Source: Bradyrhizobium sp. NP1
GTDB taxonomy: Bacteria > Pseudomonadota > Alphaproteobacteria > Rhizobiales > Xanthobacteraceae
Assembly: GCF_030378205.1 (NCBI RefSeq)
Contig: NZ_CP127385.1
Coordinates: 5,496,001-5,560,000 of the forward strand
Reading direction: 5' to 3'
DNA: 64,000 nt
Shown: positions 37,699 to 46,769 of the stretch, one piece after another
How positions within the stretch are numbered: the stretch's first letter is position 1
Layout of the letters: each line of letters begins with the position of its first letter
Translations under genes and position numbers: made by a program
The notes under the pieces: model-generated
Databases searched by the model: none
Seen by the model: only the letters and a program-made list of their open reading frames with translations
What the model was told of the DNA's origin: nothing

Positions 37699-38824
37699 TG
37701 GTTTTTGCCATTGAAGCGCCGGCAAGATCGATGCCGGCGAGCAAGGCGACGATGCGTTCGCCGGCGCGGCCGTCGCCATAGACGTTGGTGCCGTCAAACC
37801 GCGCCGATGCCAGCGCGGTCGCGATCGTCCGATCGAGGTCGACGCGATTGGTCGAGCAGTCGAAGACATTGGCGTTGCGCTGACGCAAATTCTGCCGCGA
37901 CCCGACATTGACGACCGGCGTCCCAAAACTCGCGGCTTCGATGATCCCGCTGCTGGAATTGCCTGCCAGCAGCTCCGCTGCGGCCACCCACGACAGGAAC
38001 TCAACCCGCGGCAAATGAGTGACGAGATGGATCTCGCCCGCGGCCGCGCGCGCCTCCAGCATCCGTCTCACCTCGGCGCTTCCCGCATCGGAATTGGGCA
38101 TGAGCGCGACGACCTGAAGCCCCTTGGCGCGCATCGCATCGACAATGTTCCTGGCGTCATCCTCCGATCGATCGGCCTCCTGCAGCACGGGGTGATAGAC
38201 GAACAGGCCGAGCGGCCGACTCGAATCGAAACCGATACTGCGGCAAAGGTCTTCACGGCGTGCGAGCGCCACATTGGCAAGGCCGTCCAGTCCCGGCGCG
38301 CCGACCACGAAAACCCGGTCTGCGGCCTCACCCATGCGGATCAGCCGCTCCCTGCTCTCGTCGGTCGCCACGAAATGAAAATGCGCAAGCTTCGAGATCG
38401 CATGCCGCACCGGCTCGTCGACGGTGCCCGACCGCTCGCCGCCATGGATGTGGGCAACCGGAATGTTGAGATGGATCGCGGCAAGCGCGCCGGCCAGCAT
38501 TTCGCCCCGGTCCCCCAGCGCGACAACGATGTCCGGCCGGATCGCCTCGAGGGCATCGACGAACCCGATCAGCATCCGCCCGACATTTTTGGCCATCAGC
38601 GCGCCCGATGGCGGGCCGTCCTCGACCGCGACACGCGCGGCGATCGGCAGGCCGGCTTCCTCGATCTGCGCGACGGTGCGGCCATAGTCGGCCTGCAGGT
38701 GCATGCCGGTGACCACGACCGCGAGCTCGAGCGCGTCCGACTCGTGGATGCGCTGCAGGGTCGACTGCATCAGGCCGAAATCAGCGCGGGTACCTGAGAT
38801 GTAGCAGACTCTGCGCGGGCTCAT
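37688..38824 (-). CDS. neuC: UDP-N-acetylglucosamine 2-epimerase, hydrolysing (NeuC/LegG type)
   Basis: A 378-residue GT-B fold enzyme that releases UDP and epimerises C2, giving ManNAc or 2,4-diacetamido-2,4,6-trideoxy-mannose. Seen: YISGTRADFGLMQSTL at the N-terminus, VALGDRGEMLAGALAA, IPVAHIHGGERSGTVDEPVRHAISKLAH, and GNSSSGIIEAASFGTPVVNVGSRQ. The motif set is that of the hydrolysing NeuC/LegG/NnaA branch rather than non-hydrolysing WecB. It overlaps neuB by 4 bases. Confidence 0.9.
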   Translation of the reverse strand: MSPRRVCYISGTRADFGLMQSTLQRIHESDALELAVVVTGMHLQADYGRTVAQIEEAGLPIAARVAVEDGPPSGALMAKNVGRMLIGFVDALEAIRPDIVVALGDRGEMLAGALAAIHLNIPVAHIHGGERSGTVDEPVRHAISKLAHFHFVATDESRERLIRMGEAADRVFVVGAPGLDGLANVALARREDLCRSIGFDSSRPLGLFVYHPVLQEADRSEDDARNIVDAMRAKGLQVVALMPNSDAGSAEVRRMLEARAAAGEIHLVTHLPRVEFLSWVAAAELLAGNSSSGIIEAASFGTPVVNVGSRQNLRQRNANVFDCSTNRVDLDRTIATALASARFDGTNVYGDGRAGERIVALLAGIDLAGASMAKTNAY

Positions 38825-39852
38825 GCAAGGTCCGACCAGGTCAGTGTGGCGCCCGCGGCGATCGCGCGCGCCGATTTCCTGCCGATCACCCGTTCGAGGT
38901 CGGCAGGCGCAATCCCGGTCCCTGGCCGCATCAGGGCGACATCCTCTCGTGCGATCGGTGCGCCCGCTTCAAGCGCACGAACGGTCGTGACGCTGCGCCG
39001 CACCAGGTCGCGCACCGGCAGTTCGGACGGGGTCGGCGCCTTGATGTCCGAGCCGAGCGCTTCTTCGACGTCGCGGATCTGCCGCACCAATGCCGCAAGC
39101 TGGTCCGGCTCGAGCGAAGCCTTGTGGTCGGGACCGGGCAGGTTGCGGTCGAGCGTGAAATGTTTCTCGATGACGGTAGCGCCAAGCGCCACCGCGCCGG
39201 TGGAAACCGCAAGGCCCATCGTATGGTCGGAATAGCCCACCGGCAGGCCCGTCGCGCGCGCCATCGTGCTCATGGCGCGCAGATTGACGTCGGTATTGTC
39301 GGCGGGATAGTTCGACGTGCAGTGCAGGATCGTCACTTTGTCGGCCAGCGGCTCGGCGAACCGTCGCGCGGCCCGCTCGGCGCGGATGACATCGACAGCG
39401 GCAACGACCTCGCCCAGTTCGGCCATTCCCGTCGACATGATCAGCGGCAATCCCTTGGAGGCCATGTGCCGCAACAGCGGCACGTTGGTGATCTCGCCGG
39501 AGGGCACCTTGATGCGCCTGATGCCGAGCTTGACCAGGAAATCGAGCGCCTCCTCGTCGAAGGCGGTCGACATGAACTCGATTCCGAGCCTCTCGCATTG
39601 CGCGAACAATCGCGCGTGGAGCTGCTCGGACATCTCGAGCGACTTGAGCATGCTGTGCTGGTCGCCGTCGCCGGTCGCCTTTTTCTGATATTCGGCCTTC
39701 GCCGCGCCCTTGCGCGTCAGCTTGTCGGCGGAGAAGGTCTGGAATTTCACCGCGTCGGCGCCGCTCCGCGCGGCTGCCTCGACCAGCGCCAAGGCCTTCG
39801 CTTCGTCGCCGTTATGGTTGACGCCGGCCTCGGCGATGATGAACGTCTTCAT
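38821..39852 (-). CDS. neuB: N-acetylneuraminate/legionaminate synthase (NeuB family)
   Basis: A 343-residue enzyme that condenses phosphoenolpyruvate with an N-acetylated amino sugar to a nine-carbon nonulosonic acid. Seen: the TIM-barrel start FIIAEAGVNHNGD, VKFQTFSADKLT, KVPSGEITN, YSDHTMG, IEKHFTLDR and a C-terminal SAF/antifreeze-like domain (about 285-343). Start ATG at 39852 overlaps the end of neuA as ATGA. Whether the product is sialic, legionaminic or other is not decided by NeuB alone. Confidence 0.93.
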   Translation of the reverse strand: MKTFIIAEAGVNHNGDEAKALALVEAAARSGADAVKFQTFSADKLTRKGAAKAEYQKKATGDGDQHSMLKSLEMSEQLHARLFAQCERLGIEFMSTAFDEEALDFLVKLGIRRIKVPSGEITNVPLLRHMASKGLPLIMSTGMAELGEVVAAVDVIRAERAARRFAEPLADKVTILHCTSNYPADNTDVNLRAMSTMARATGLPVGYSDHTMGLAVSTGAVALGATVIEKHFTLDRNLPGPDHKASLEPDQLAALVRQIRDVEEALGSDIKAPTPSELPVRDLVRRSVTTVRALEAGAPIAREDVALMRPGTGIAPADLERVIGRKSARAIAAGATLTWSDLA

Positions 39853-40562
39853 GGCGATTTGCCGTAGTGTCGAGCCAGCGCCTCGGCGGCGATCCAGTCC
39901 GCCTCGGTGTCGATATCGATTGCCTCGCAGGGCTGATCGCAGAGCACGCCGACAGTCCGTGGCGGAAAAAAGGTGCGCTCCGCTTCTAGCACGGAACATC
40001 TGACCAGGTACATGTTGCCGGCGACATGGACGGCGGGCGGCAGGTCCTGCGACCGCAGCTCGGTCCCTCGCGCATCGACAAACGGCGCCAGCCTGCCGCC
40101 CTGCTCCCAATGGAAGACGTGGAAGGGGTGAGGATGCGCCGGAGCGACGCCGATGACGGCATCGCAACCGCCGCGATCGAAATGCGCGTAGGCCTCGTGC
40201 CAGCGCGACGGTTCGCGCACCGGCGAGGTCGGTTGGAGCAGCGCGACGAGATCGTAGGATCGTCCGTCCTGCCGCTCGCGCGCCAGGATGTCGATCACCA
40301 CGTCCGCCGACGTCGCCGTGTCAGAGGCCAACGGGTCAGGCCGCAGATAGGGAATGTCGATGCCTTCCGACCGGGCAACCGCTGCGATCTCCTCCGAATC
40401 GGTGGAGACCACGATCCGCTCGAAGCGGCCGAGCGCCCTGGCGAACCGGATCGACCAGGCGATCAGGGGAGCGCCGAGAAAGTTCCTCACATTCTTGCCG
40501 GGCAGGCGCTTCGAACCGCCGCGAGCCGGGATGACAGCGAGCGTTTTCACGGAATGAACCAC
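39849..40562 (-). CDS. neuA: CMP-nonulosonate cytidylyltransferase (NeuA/LegF-like)
   Basis: A 237-residue cytidylyltransferase that activates the nonulosonic acid as its CMP sugar. Seen: VIPARGGSKRLPGKNVRNFLG at the N-terminus (nucleotide-binding), VVSTDSEEIAAVA, LLQPTSPVREP and EAIDIDTEADW. It starts one base after the stop of the HisH-like gene. Together with NeuB, NeuC, NeuD and the aminotransferase it closes the pathway up to the activated sugar; only the first dehydratase is missing in the window. Confidence 0.92.
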   Translation of the reverse strand: MVHSVKTLAVIPARGGSKRLPGKNVRNFLGAPLIAWSIRFARALGRFERIVVSTDSEEIAAVARSEGIDIPYLRPDPLASDTATSADVVIDILARERQDGRSYDLVALLQPTSPVREPSRWHEAYAHFDRGGCDAVIGVAPAHPHPFHVFHWEQGGRLAPFVDARGTELRSQDLPPAVHVAGNMYLVRCSVLEAERTFFPPRTVGVLCDQPCEAIDIDTEADWIAAEALARHYGKSP

Positions 40563-40563
40563 G

Positions 40564-41214
40564 CTATTGCGAGAGGAACTCTTTCAGCATGCCGAGTCCG
40601 ACCGTGCCGCTGCGTTCGGGATGGAACTGGGTCGCGGTCACATTGTCCCGCTTCACCATCGCGCTGACGCGATGGCCGCCATAGTCGCAATCGGCGAGCC
40701 GGTCGCCGGCCTGCGCCGGCTGCGCGGCAAACGAGTGGACGAAATAGACGGCAGGTCCCTGCGCGCCGAAGGGCCGCAGCAGCGTGTCGCCCCACGGCCG
40801 GCCGGCTTCCGGCTCGATCAGGTGATTCCAGCCGATATGCGGGACGCGCTGCGGCGTGCCGTTCGTCGTGGTGCCCGGCACCATCCGCACCCGCCCGGGC
40901 AGGATGCCGAGGCCCGGCGTCTCGCCAAACTCCTCGCTCGCGTCGAACAGGATCTGCATGCCGACGCAGATGCCGAGCATGGGACGTCCCGAGCGCACGA
41001 ATTGGCGGATCGCGTCGCCGAGACCGAGGTCGTTCACGGCGCGCATGCATTCGGAAAAGGCGCCCACCCCCGGCACCACCAGCCGCTCCGCGGCGACGGC
41101 TTCCTTCGCGTCCTCGGTGACGATCACGTCAGCACCGGCATGCTCGAGCGCGCGCGCGACATTGAGCATGTTGCACATGCCGTAGTCGAGCAAGGTGACC
41201 TTCCGTGTCGTCAC
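40564..41214 (-). CDS. HisH-like glutamine amidotransferase (sugar amidation, module 1)
   Basis: A 216-residue class I glutaminase with nucleophile C83 in GICVGMQ and H198/E200 in FHPER, so the catalytic triad is intact. It should produce ammonia from glutamine for its HisF-like partner. The GTG start overlaps the stop of the HisF-like gene (GTGA). Located with a HisF-like gene and a WbpG-like gene, so it belongs to polysaccharide amidation rather than histidine synthesis. Confidence 0.88.
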   Translation of the reverse strand: MTTRKVTLLDYGMCNMLNVARALEHAGADVIVTEDAKEAVAAERLVVPGVGAFSECMRAVNDLGLGDAIRQFVRSGRPMLGICVGMQILFDASEEFGETPGLGILPGRVRMVPGTTTNGTPQRVPHIGWNHLIEPEAGRPWGDTLLRPFGAQGPAVYFVHSFAAQPAQAGDRLADCDYGGHRVSAMVKRDNVTATQFHPERSGTVGLGMLKEFLSQ

Positions 41215-41975
41215 TGGATATGCCTCACGGACAGCCCGGCCTTGAGGGCCGCGGCGCGGATGTCGCTGATTTCGAGCCGATTATAGTGCAATACGTCGGC
41301 CATCGAAACGCCGTCGGCGCGACCCTGTTGTGCGGCCTGCAGGAAGTCCTCGATCGAGCCCATGCCGCCACTGGCGATCACCGGCACCGTGACGCCAGCG
41401 CTGACGCGGCCGATCAGCTCGATGTCGTAGCCCTTGCGGGTGCCTTCCCGGTCGACGGAGGTCAAAAGGATCTCCCCCGCCCCCATCTCGACACCGCGCC
41501 GGACCCATTCCAGCACGTCCAGCCCGGTCCGTTCGCGGCCGTTGTCGGTATAGGCCTCCCATTTGCCTGGCGCGACCTGCTTGGCCTCGATCGACAGCAC
41601 CATCGCCTGGGAGCCGAAATGCCGCGCGACCTCCGTAATGAGCTCCGGACGGGCAATGGCGGCCGTATTGATGGCAACCTTGTCGGCGCCCGAGCGCAGG
41701 ATATGCCGGGCGTCGTCCACCGAGCGGATGCCGCCGCCGACGGTGATCGGAATGAAGACCTGATCGGCGGCACGCCGGATGATGTCGCTCAGATTGTTGC
41801 GCCCGTAGAGGCTGGCGACGATGTCCATGTAGACCAGCTCGTCGGCGCCGGCCCGATAGTATTTCAGCGCGAATTCCTGCGGGTCTCCGATCACGCGAAG
41901 CCCCTCGAGCTGGACGCCCTTGATGAGGTTCTTTCCCTTGATGTCGAGCCGGGGAATGATTCTGAGGTTGCTCAC
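41211..41975 (-). CDS. HisF-like TIM-barrel ammonia-channel protein (sugar amidation, module 1)
   Basis: A 254-residue beta/alpha barrel. At the positions of the two catalytic aspartates of HisF, it has D11 (PRLDIKG) but E130 (VLSIEAKQ). [12 protein letters not shown] is present. The sequence is unlike histidine-pathway HisF in its first third ([21 protein letters not shown]). It probably carries ammonia from the HisH-like partner to the WbpG-like amidotransferase encoded 27 bases upstream. GTG start with a weak ribosome site. Confidence 0.87.
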   Translation of the reverse strand: MSNLRIIPRLDIKGKNLIKGVQLEGLRVIGDPQEFALKYYRAGADELVYMDIVASLYGRNNLSDIIRRAADQVFIPITVGGGIRSVDDARHILRSGADKVAINTAAIARPELITEVARHFGSQAMVLSIEAKQVAPGKWEAYTDNGRERTGLDVLEWVRRGVEMGAGEILLTSVDREGTRKGYDIELIGRVSAGVTVPVIASGGMGSIEDFLQAAQQGRADGVSMADVLHYNRLEISDIRAAALKAGLSVRHIQ

Positions 41976-42002
41976 GCGATCACGTGCCGGATTTTTCGGG
42001 AC

Positions 42003-43319
42003 CTATTCGTCATAGACGGCGTGGCGCAGCTGCCAGCCATTGCCGAGCCACTTCCACAGATGGGGTGAGCGGAAATTGTCGGCGAGCCGGTGGAAATACT
42101 GCTCGGTCATAACAGGTTCTTCGAACATCCTGCTCGCCTCCGGAAACTCCTTCGCCGGAATGCTCAGATAGCGGAAGATCTCCTCGGCAAAGCGCGAGGG
42201 ATATTCATGATCGAAGCGCTTGACCAGCGCGACGCCCTCGTCACGGTCGATATCGCCCGAACGGATTTCCTGCGAGGCGTCGTAGCTGGCGCGCCCGATG
42301 CCGAACTTCACGCCGGTCGTGTAGTAGTGGAAGTCGTCGATGCGATCATCGATGCTGTTGTACTTGCTGTAGGTCCCCGAGGTGCGCTCCGGCGACGCCT
42401 GGAAGCCGCCATGCTCGACGGCGTAATAGTAGCAGCTCTGCGGATGCCATTTCAGGTAATAGCCGAGGTAATGCACCTCGACCTTCTGGCGTTCGATCTC
42501 GTTCGGGTCGGCCGGCAGATAGGGCAACAAGTCCTGATGCTCGACGCCGAACTGGCCCTTCAGATCCGCAACCGAAACGCCGCCGAGATAGATCTTCGAT
42601 TGATCGCCCGCCGTGAAATAGGACCAGTCGCGCTTGGCTGTCTCGGTATCGCCGATCGGATTGCCGTATTCCGCTTCGTTCTCGCCGTAGATCACGAGCG
42701 GGATCTTGTGCAAGAGCGCCATCTTCGGCGCGAGCGACTTCTGGCCGAACATGAAGGCCTGGAACGGGTGGAACAAAAGATCGACCGCAAGCCGCGTCAG
42801 CAGCCGGTGCACGCGGCCGTTCGGGGTCATCAGCAGATTGTCGTGGCCGGCATGGATCCAGGCCTGGAAGTTCTTCCAGCCCCAATCCGTGTAGATGTGC
42901 GGCGCCCAGGTGACGGTCAGCGGATGCATGCCGTATTTGGTGCGCAGGATGTGCGAGGCGTAGAAGCTGTCCTTGCCGCCCGACCCCGGCACGATGCAGT
43001 CATAGTTGCCGTTGCGGCTGCGGTGCTGGTCGAGCAGGTCGCGCAGCTTCCGCTCGCGCTCCTCCCAGTCGATGCTGCCGTTCTTCTTCTCGGCGAAGCG
43101 GCAGGCGTCGCAGATTCCCTCGGCATCGAAATTGATGGTCTTCTTCTTGCTCTCCTTGGTGTGCTCGTACTCGACCGCCGAGTTCGGGCGCTGGTTGGAG
43201 ATCACGCAGCGCTTGCAGTACACGACCTTTTTCGGAAGACCGTATTTGGTGGTCAGATTGACCGCGTCCGGCGCAAATTGCGATTTGTCGACATCACGCG
43301 GGGCGGGAATCCTGTCCAT
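42003..43319 (-). CDS. N-acetyl sugar amidotransferase (WbpG/PseA family), module 1
   Basis: A 438-residue ATP-dependent amidotransferase that turns an N-acetyl group of a sugar into an acetamidino group. Seen: two zinc-knuckle-like cysteine pairs, C35/C38 and C70/C73, and the PP-loop SGGKDS at 113-118 that binds ATP. It is longer than the second copy in the window by about 70 residues. It starts the run that continues HisF-like, HisH-like, neuA, neuB, neuC, neuD, aminotransferase, which ties the amidination to a nonulosonic acid (inference). Confidence 0.9.
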   Translation of the reverse strand: MDRIPAPRDVDKSQFAPDAVNLTTKYGLPKKVVYCKRCVISNQRPNSAVEYEHTKESKKKTINFDAEGICDACRFAEKKNGSIDWEERERKLRDLLDQHRSRNGNYDCIVPGSGGKDSFYASHILRTKYGMHPLTVTWAPHIYTDWGWKNFQAWIHAGHDNLLMTPNGRVHRLLTRLAVDLLFHPFQAFMFGQKSLAPKMALLHKIPLVIYGENEAEYGNPIGDTETAKRDWSYFTAGDQSKIYLGGVSVADLKGQFGVEHQDLLPYLPADPNEIERQKVEVHYLGYYLKWHPQSCYYYAVEHGGFQASPERTSGTYSKYNSIDDRIDDFHYYTTGVKFGIGRASYDASQEIRSGDIDRDEGVALVKRFDHEYPSRFAEEIFRYLSIPAKEFPEASRMFEEPVMTEQYFHRLADNFRSPHLWKWLGNGWQLRHAVYDE

Positions 43320-43496
43320 AGAAGCCTCTGATTCTCGAACGCCGAGCGGTCCGGCTGCCGGAAAACGACCGGCCGACCGCCAGCGCCACCGATTTGGGGT
43401 GTCGGCCGCCTTTTAGGCCATTGGGGGTGGAAAAACCAATAGATATTGCAGAGCAATATCCGGGCCTTCGAGGGGCATTCGGCCCCGCCCGCGGGG

Positions 43497-44750
43497 CTAG
43501 GGATGGGCGCCGGATGCGCGTGTTTCGCCTGGTTTTTCGTGTTCCCCCGCCCGCGCCAGCACCCGCTTGTAGAGCGCGAGCAGTTTCATGCTGTTCCGTT
43601 CCGGCAGAAAGTTCGAAACGGCCAATTCATGGGCAGCCGCGCCCATCTGCGCGGCACGACCGCGGTCGGCGGCGAGCACCGCGATCGCGTCGGCCAGGGC
43701 GCCCGCATCGCGCGGCGGCACGGCAAGCCCGGTCACCCCGTCCAGCAGCGTGTCGGACGTAGGCTTCCTGACCGCGACGATGCTCGGAATCCTGAGGAAC
43801 GCCGCCTCGAAGATCGGCCGTCCCGGCGCGTCGTAGTGCGAGGGGAAGCACAGGACGTCCATGCAGGCATAGGCCTGCGCGACATCGGCGGTGAAGCCCG
43901 CCATGTGAACCCGGTCCTCGAGCCCGTATTCGGCGATCTTCGCCCTCACCTCGCTGCCAACGTCCTGACCCAGCTTCAGGCGGTTGAGAAGGCGCGACCA
44001 CAGCGTGCCGGAACGCCCGGCATCGCCGCCGACGATGATGAATTCGGCGTCGACGCCCTGCTCCCGCGTCAGGCGCGCCGCCTCGATCAGCTCGAATATG
44101 CCTTTGACCCGCAGCAGATTGCCGACAAAGCCGACCTTGAACGATCCGGGCTTGAGGCTGAGCCGATCGACAAAGCGCCCGTCCGCGTCTTTTGGGGCGG
44201 CAAGCGAGAACGAGTTATGAATGACGTCGACGGCAAGCTCGGGCGGCAGGCTGCCGCGGACAGTCTCGTCGATGGCGATGACCGCATCCGCCTTGTCGCG
44301 CAGCAGCGAATTGATCCAGCGGGTTCGCTGCGAGCCGGCATCGTTGCGGACGACCGAACGCACGTGCACGACGACCGGGGCCTTGAACAGGCGCCGCGCG
44401 ATCAGCCAGGGCACGACACCCGTGATCTCGTTGACGTGAATGAGATCGACGCTGTTCCAACGCCTGTGCGCGCGATGAAGCACCATGAGCGTGGCCGGCA
44501 GGAATGCCAGCTCGCGCAGCGCGACCAGCCAGCGCAACCCGCGATAATAGCTGTAGCGGGTGTTGTCGAACTGGCTCATCCCCCATGTGTCGAGCACTTC
44601 GCCAATCCTGGCGAAGAAATCATGGACGCTGCCGCGTGGCGCGACGAAGAGCGACTGGACCTCGCCTTCGGGAAGCGCCCGCACCGCCTCGTAAAGGCTG
44701 CGACAGCCGCCGGCAAAGGCGCCCGTCATGTGGATGTACAGAACTCTCAT
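43497..44750 (-). CDS. glycosyltransferase family 4
   Basis: A 417-residue GT-B glycosyltransferase. Seen: an N-terminal acceptor domain (YIHMTGAFAGGCRSLYEAV), HVNEITGVVPWLIA, the hinge VGFVGNLLRVKGIFELIEA, and the donor-binding E-x7-E in PGRPIFEAAFLRIPSIV with SHYDAPGRPIFE. It sits between the two amidotransferase modules. The ATG at 44750 is used; the longer frame to 44819 is not supported by a ribosome site. Donor and acceptor unknown. Confidence 0.87.
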   Translation of the reverse strand: MRVLYIHMTGAFAGGCRSLYEAVRALPEGEVQSLFVAPRGSVHDFFARIGEVLDTWGMSQFDNTRYSYYRGLRWLVALRELAFLPATLMVLHRAHRRWNSVDLIHVNEITGVVPWLIARRLFKAPVVVHVRSVVRNDAGSQRTRWINSLLRDKADAVIAIDETVRGSLPPELAVDVIHNSFSLAAPKDADGRFVDRLSLKPGSFKVGFVGNLLRVKGIFELIEAARLTREQGVDAEFIIVGGDAGRSGTLWSRLLNRLKLGQDVGSEVRAKIAEYGLEDRVHMAGFTADVAQAYACMDVLCFPSHYDAPGRPIFEAAFLRIPSIVAVRKPTSDTLLDGVTGLAVPPRDAGALADAIAVLAADRGRAAQMGAAAHELAVSNFLPERNSMKLLALYKRVLARAGEHEKPGETRASGAHP

Positions 44751-44820
44751 GCCCGGTTCATCGCGGTCGCCGCGTCTGAGGCCTGGAAGCTGGTCATGGG
44801 CGCCACCGCTCCAAAGCAAA

Positions 44821-45927
44821 CTACCCGATCAATTGCCGCGACGAGTTCACTAGCTTCTTCGCCAGCTCGAACAGGCCGTGGCTGGTCCGGTAGTCGAGAA
44901 AGGTCCGGCGCGGCGCCGCCATGATCTCGGCGAAGGCGGCTTCGTCGAGCTCAAGCTTCTTCAGCGCGTATTGACGGTCTTCCTCCAGGAGCTCCGCGGG
45001 GTAGACCGGCGCTTTCATCGCTTCCAGCGCCTCGTCCCGGCCCATTTGTCCCGACAGGACGAGGTTCGAATAATGCGCCTTGCGCTTGTCGATATCGAAC
45101 TTCTTCGGCAGCAGGTAGGCTTGGTAGAATCGCGTGTAGATCGATTCATAGTGCTTGCCGCCGTAATAGACCCAGCCGAGCTGCTTCTGGAGAACCTCCA
45201 TCGCCCGCTCTTTGTCGTAATCGATGAAATTCAGGATCGACACCATGCGGATGCGCCGCAGGAAGATGTAGTAGAACAGTTCGAGCAGCGAGAAGTGCGG
45301 ATAGGTCGACAGTCTCGCGCTGCCGAAGCGGCGGTGGACATCCTTCACGTACGACCAGTCGAAATAGCCGTAGCCCCATTTCTCCGGCAGGATCGCCTCG
45401 GACACGACATTAGTGCCGGTGATGATGTGCTTGAGGCCGTGCCTGGCGGCGATCTGGTAGAGCAGCGCCCAGATCGCATGGTCGGTCGGCACCTCGCCGT
45501 CCGGGGTGGAGGCCTTCAGGAACGAAATCTGCAGGTCGCGAAACTCCTCCCAGTCGATCACATGGGTGTAGAGATCGATCCCGAGCGTCTTGAGCGTCTT
45601 CTCGATATTGGCCACCGCGAGTTCGGAGTCCCAGCCATTGTCGAGATGAACCGCCAGCGGCCGCAGCCCCAAGTCCTTGACCACCCAGGCGACATAGGTG
45701 CTGTCGACGCCCCCGCTGACGCCGATGACGCAGTCATAGGCCTTGCCCTTGCCCGCCTGCCTGATCTCGGCCACCAGCCGCGCAAGCCGCTCCTTGCGCT
45801 CGGCCGGCGGGATGATCCGCTGCCGGGCGACCACGTCGTAGCGGTGGCAATGGTTGCAGACCCCCTCCGCATCGAAAACGATGTCCGGATCGGTCGTATC
45901 CATGATGCAGCGCGTACAGATTGCCAT
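44821..45927 (-). CDS. N-acetyl sugar amidotransferase (WbpG/PseA family), module 2
   Basis: A 368-residue enzyme of the same family as 42003-43319, with cysteines C4/C7 and C24/C27 and the PP-loop SGGVDS at 71-76. Family members convert an acetamido to an acetamidino group using ATP and ammonia. It is preceded by a HisF-like and a HisH-like gene. AAGGAA lies before the ATG at 45927. This is a second complete module, so two different N-acetyl positions or two sugars are probably amidinated. Confidence 0.9.
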   Translation of the reverse strand: MAICTRCIMDTTDPDIVFDAEGVCNHCHRYDVVARQRIIPPAERKERLARLVAEIRQAGKGKAYDCVIGVSGGVDSTYVAWVVKDLGLRPLAVHLDNGWDSELAVANIEKTLKTLGIDLYTHVIDWEEFRDLQISFLKASTPDGEVPTDHAIWALLYQIAARHGLKHIITGTNVVSEAILPEKWGYGYFDWSYVKDVHRRFGSARLSTYPHFSLLELFYYIFLRRIRMVSILNFIDYDKERAMEVLQKQLGWVYYGGKHYESIYTRFYQAYLLPKKFDIDKRKAHYSNLVLSGQMGRDEALEAMKAPVYPAELLEEDRQYALKKLELDEAAFAEIMAAPRRTFLDYRTSHGLFELAKKLVNSSRQLIG

Positions 45928-46009
45928 CGTGACTGTTGGTTCCTTGCAGGCAGGCCGGCATGATACTGGCTGCCCGCCAGTATCCCGGGCTCGGCGTCAT
46001 GGATATCAC

Positions 46010-46768
46010 TCAATTCAGGGCGGCCGACAACTCCGCCTGCGACGGATAGGTGATCAGCACGGCCCGGTGGGGGCCGTGAAACACGAACATGGCGCCCGCG
46101 GCAACCGCGGCGGCGCCGGCCCGCCTTGCCGCGGTAAAATCGGCGACCTTGCCGGCCCCGCCCGAGGCGATCACGGGAATGCCGACCGCTGCTGTGACCC
46201 GCGACACCAGATCGACGTCATAGCCGGTCATCGTGCCGTCGCGGTCGATCGAGGCGAGCAGGATTTCGCCGGCGCCGAGGTCCTGCATCGTCCTGGCATA
46301 GGCCACCGGATCGTGACCGGTCGCCTTCGAGCCGCCGTCACCATAGACCTCGTAGCGGCCGAACAGCCTGCGCTTGACGTCGATCGACACCGCGATCGCC
46401 TGGCTGCCGAACTCGCGCGCCGCCTCGCGCACGAGTTCGGGGTTCCGCAGCGCCGCGCTGTTGATGACGACCTTCTCGATACCCGTGCCGAGGATCTTTC
46501 TGATGTGCTCGACCGAGCCGATCCCGCCGCCATAGGCGACCGGCATGAAGCATTCACTGGCGATGTTCTCGATGGTGGCGAAGGCCGGTCCCTTCCCGGT
46601 ACGCGAGGCCGTGATGTCGAGCAGCACGAGCTCGTCGACCTCCTTTTCGTTGAAGATCCGGATCGCGTTGATGGGATCGCCGACATAGACAGGATTGCGG
46701 AAGCCGGTCGTTTTCACGAGGCCGGCGCCGCGCAACAGCAGCGTGGGAATGACGCGCGTGCGGCGCAT
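46010..46768 (-). CDS. HisF-like barrel protein, WbuZ type (sugar amidation, module 2)
   Basis: A 252-residue barrel with the WbuZ/HisF2 pattern (PTLLLRGAGLVKT, NPVYVGDPINAIRIFNEKEVDELVLLDI). Position 11 is Leu, so the first catalytic Asp of HisF is lost, while D130 is kept (VSIDVKR). It cannot be a normal imidazole-glycerol-phosphate synthase. It probably channels ammonia from the HisH-like protein to the WbpG-like enzyme encoded next to it. ATG at 46768 lies 1 base from the HisH-like stop. Confidence 0.88.
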   Translation of the reverse strand: MRRTRVIPTLLLRGAGLVKTTGFRNPVYVGDPINAIRIFNEKEVDELVLLDITASRTGKGPAFATIENIASECFMPVAYGGGIGSVEHIRKILGTGIEKVVINSAALRNPELVREAAREFGSQAIAVSIDVKRRLFGRYEVYGDGGSKATGHDPVAYARTMQDLGAGEILLASIDRDGTMTGYDVDLVSRVTAAVGIPVIASGGAGKVADFTAARRAGAAAVAAGAMFVFHGPHRAVLITYPSQAELSAALN

Positions 46769-46769
46769 C

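Noticed and set aside
37688..38824. NeuC-like gene as WbpI-type (non-hydrolysing) UDP-GlcNAc(3NAc)A 2-epimerase
   Set aside because: The N-terminal SGTRADFGLM and HIHGGE..GT.DE motifs belong to the hydrolysing NeuC/LegG branch, and the gene overlaps neuB.
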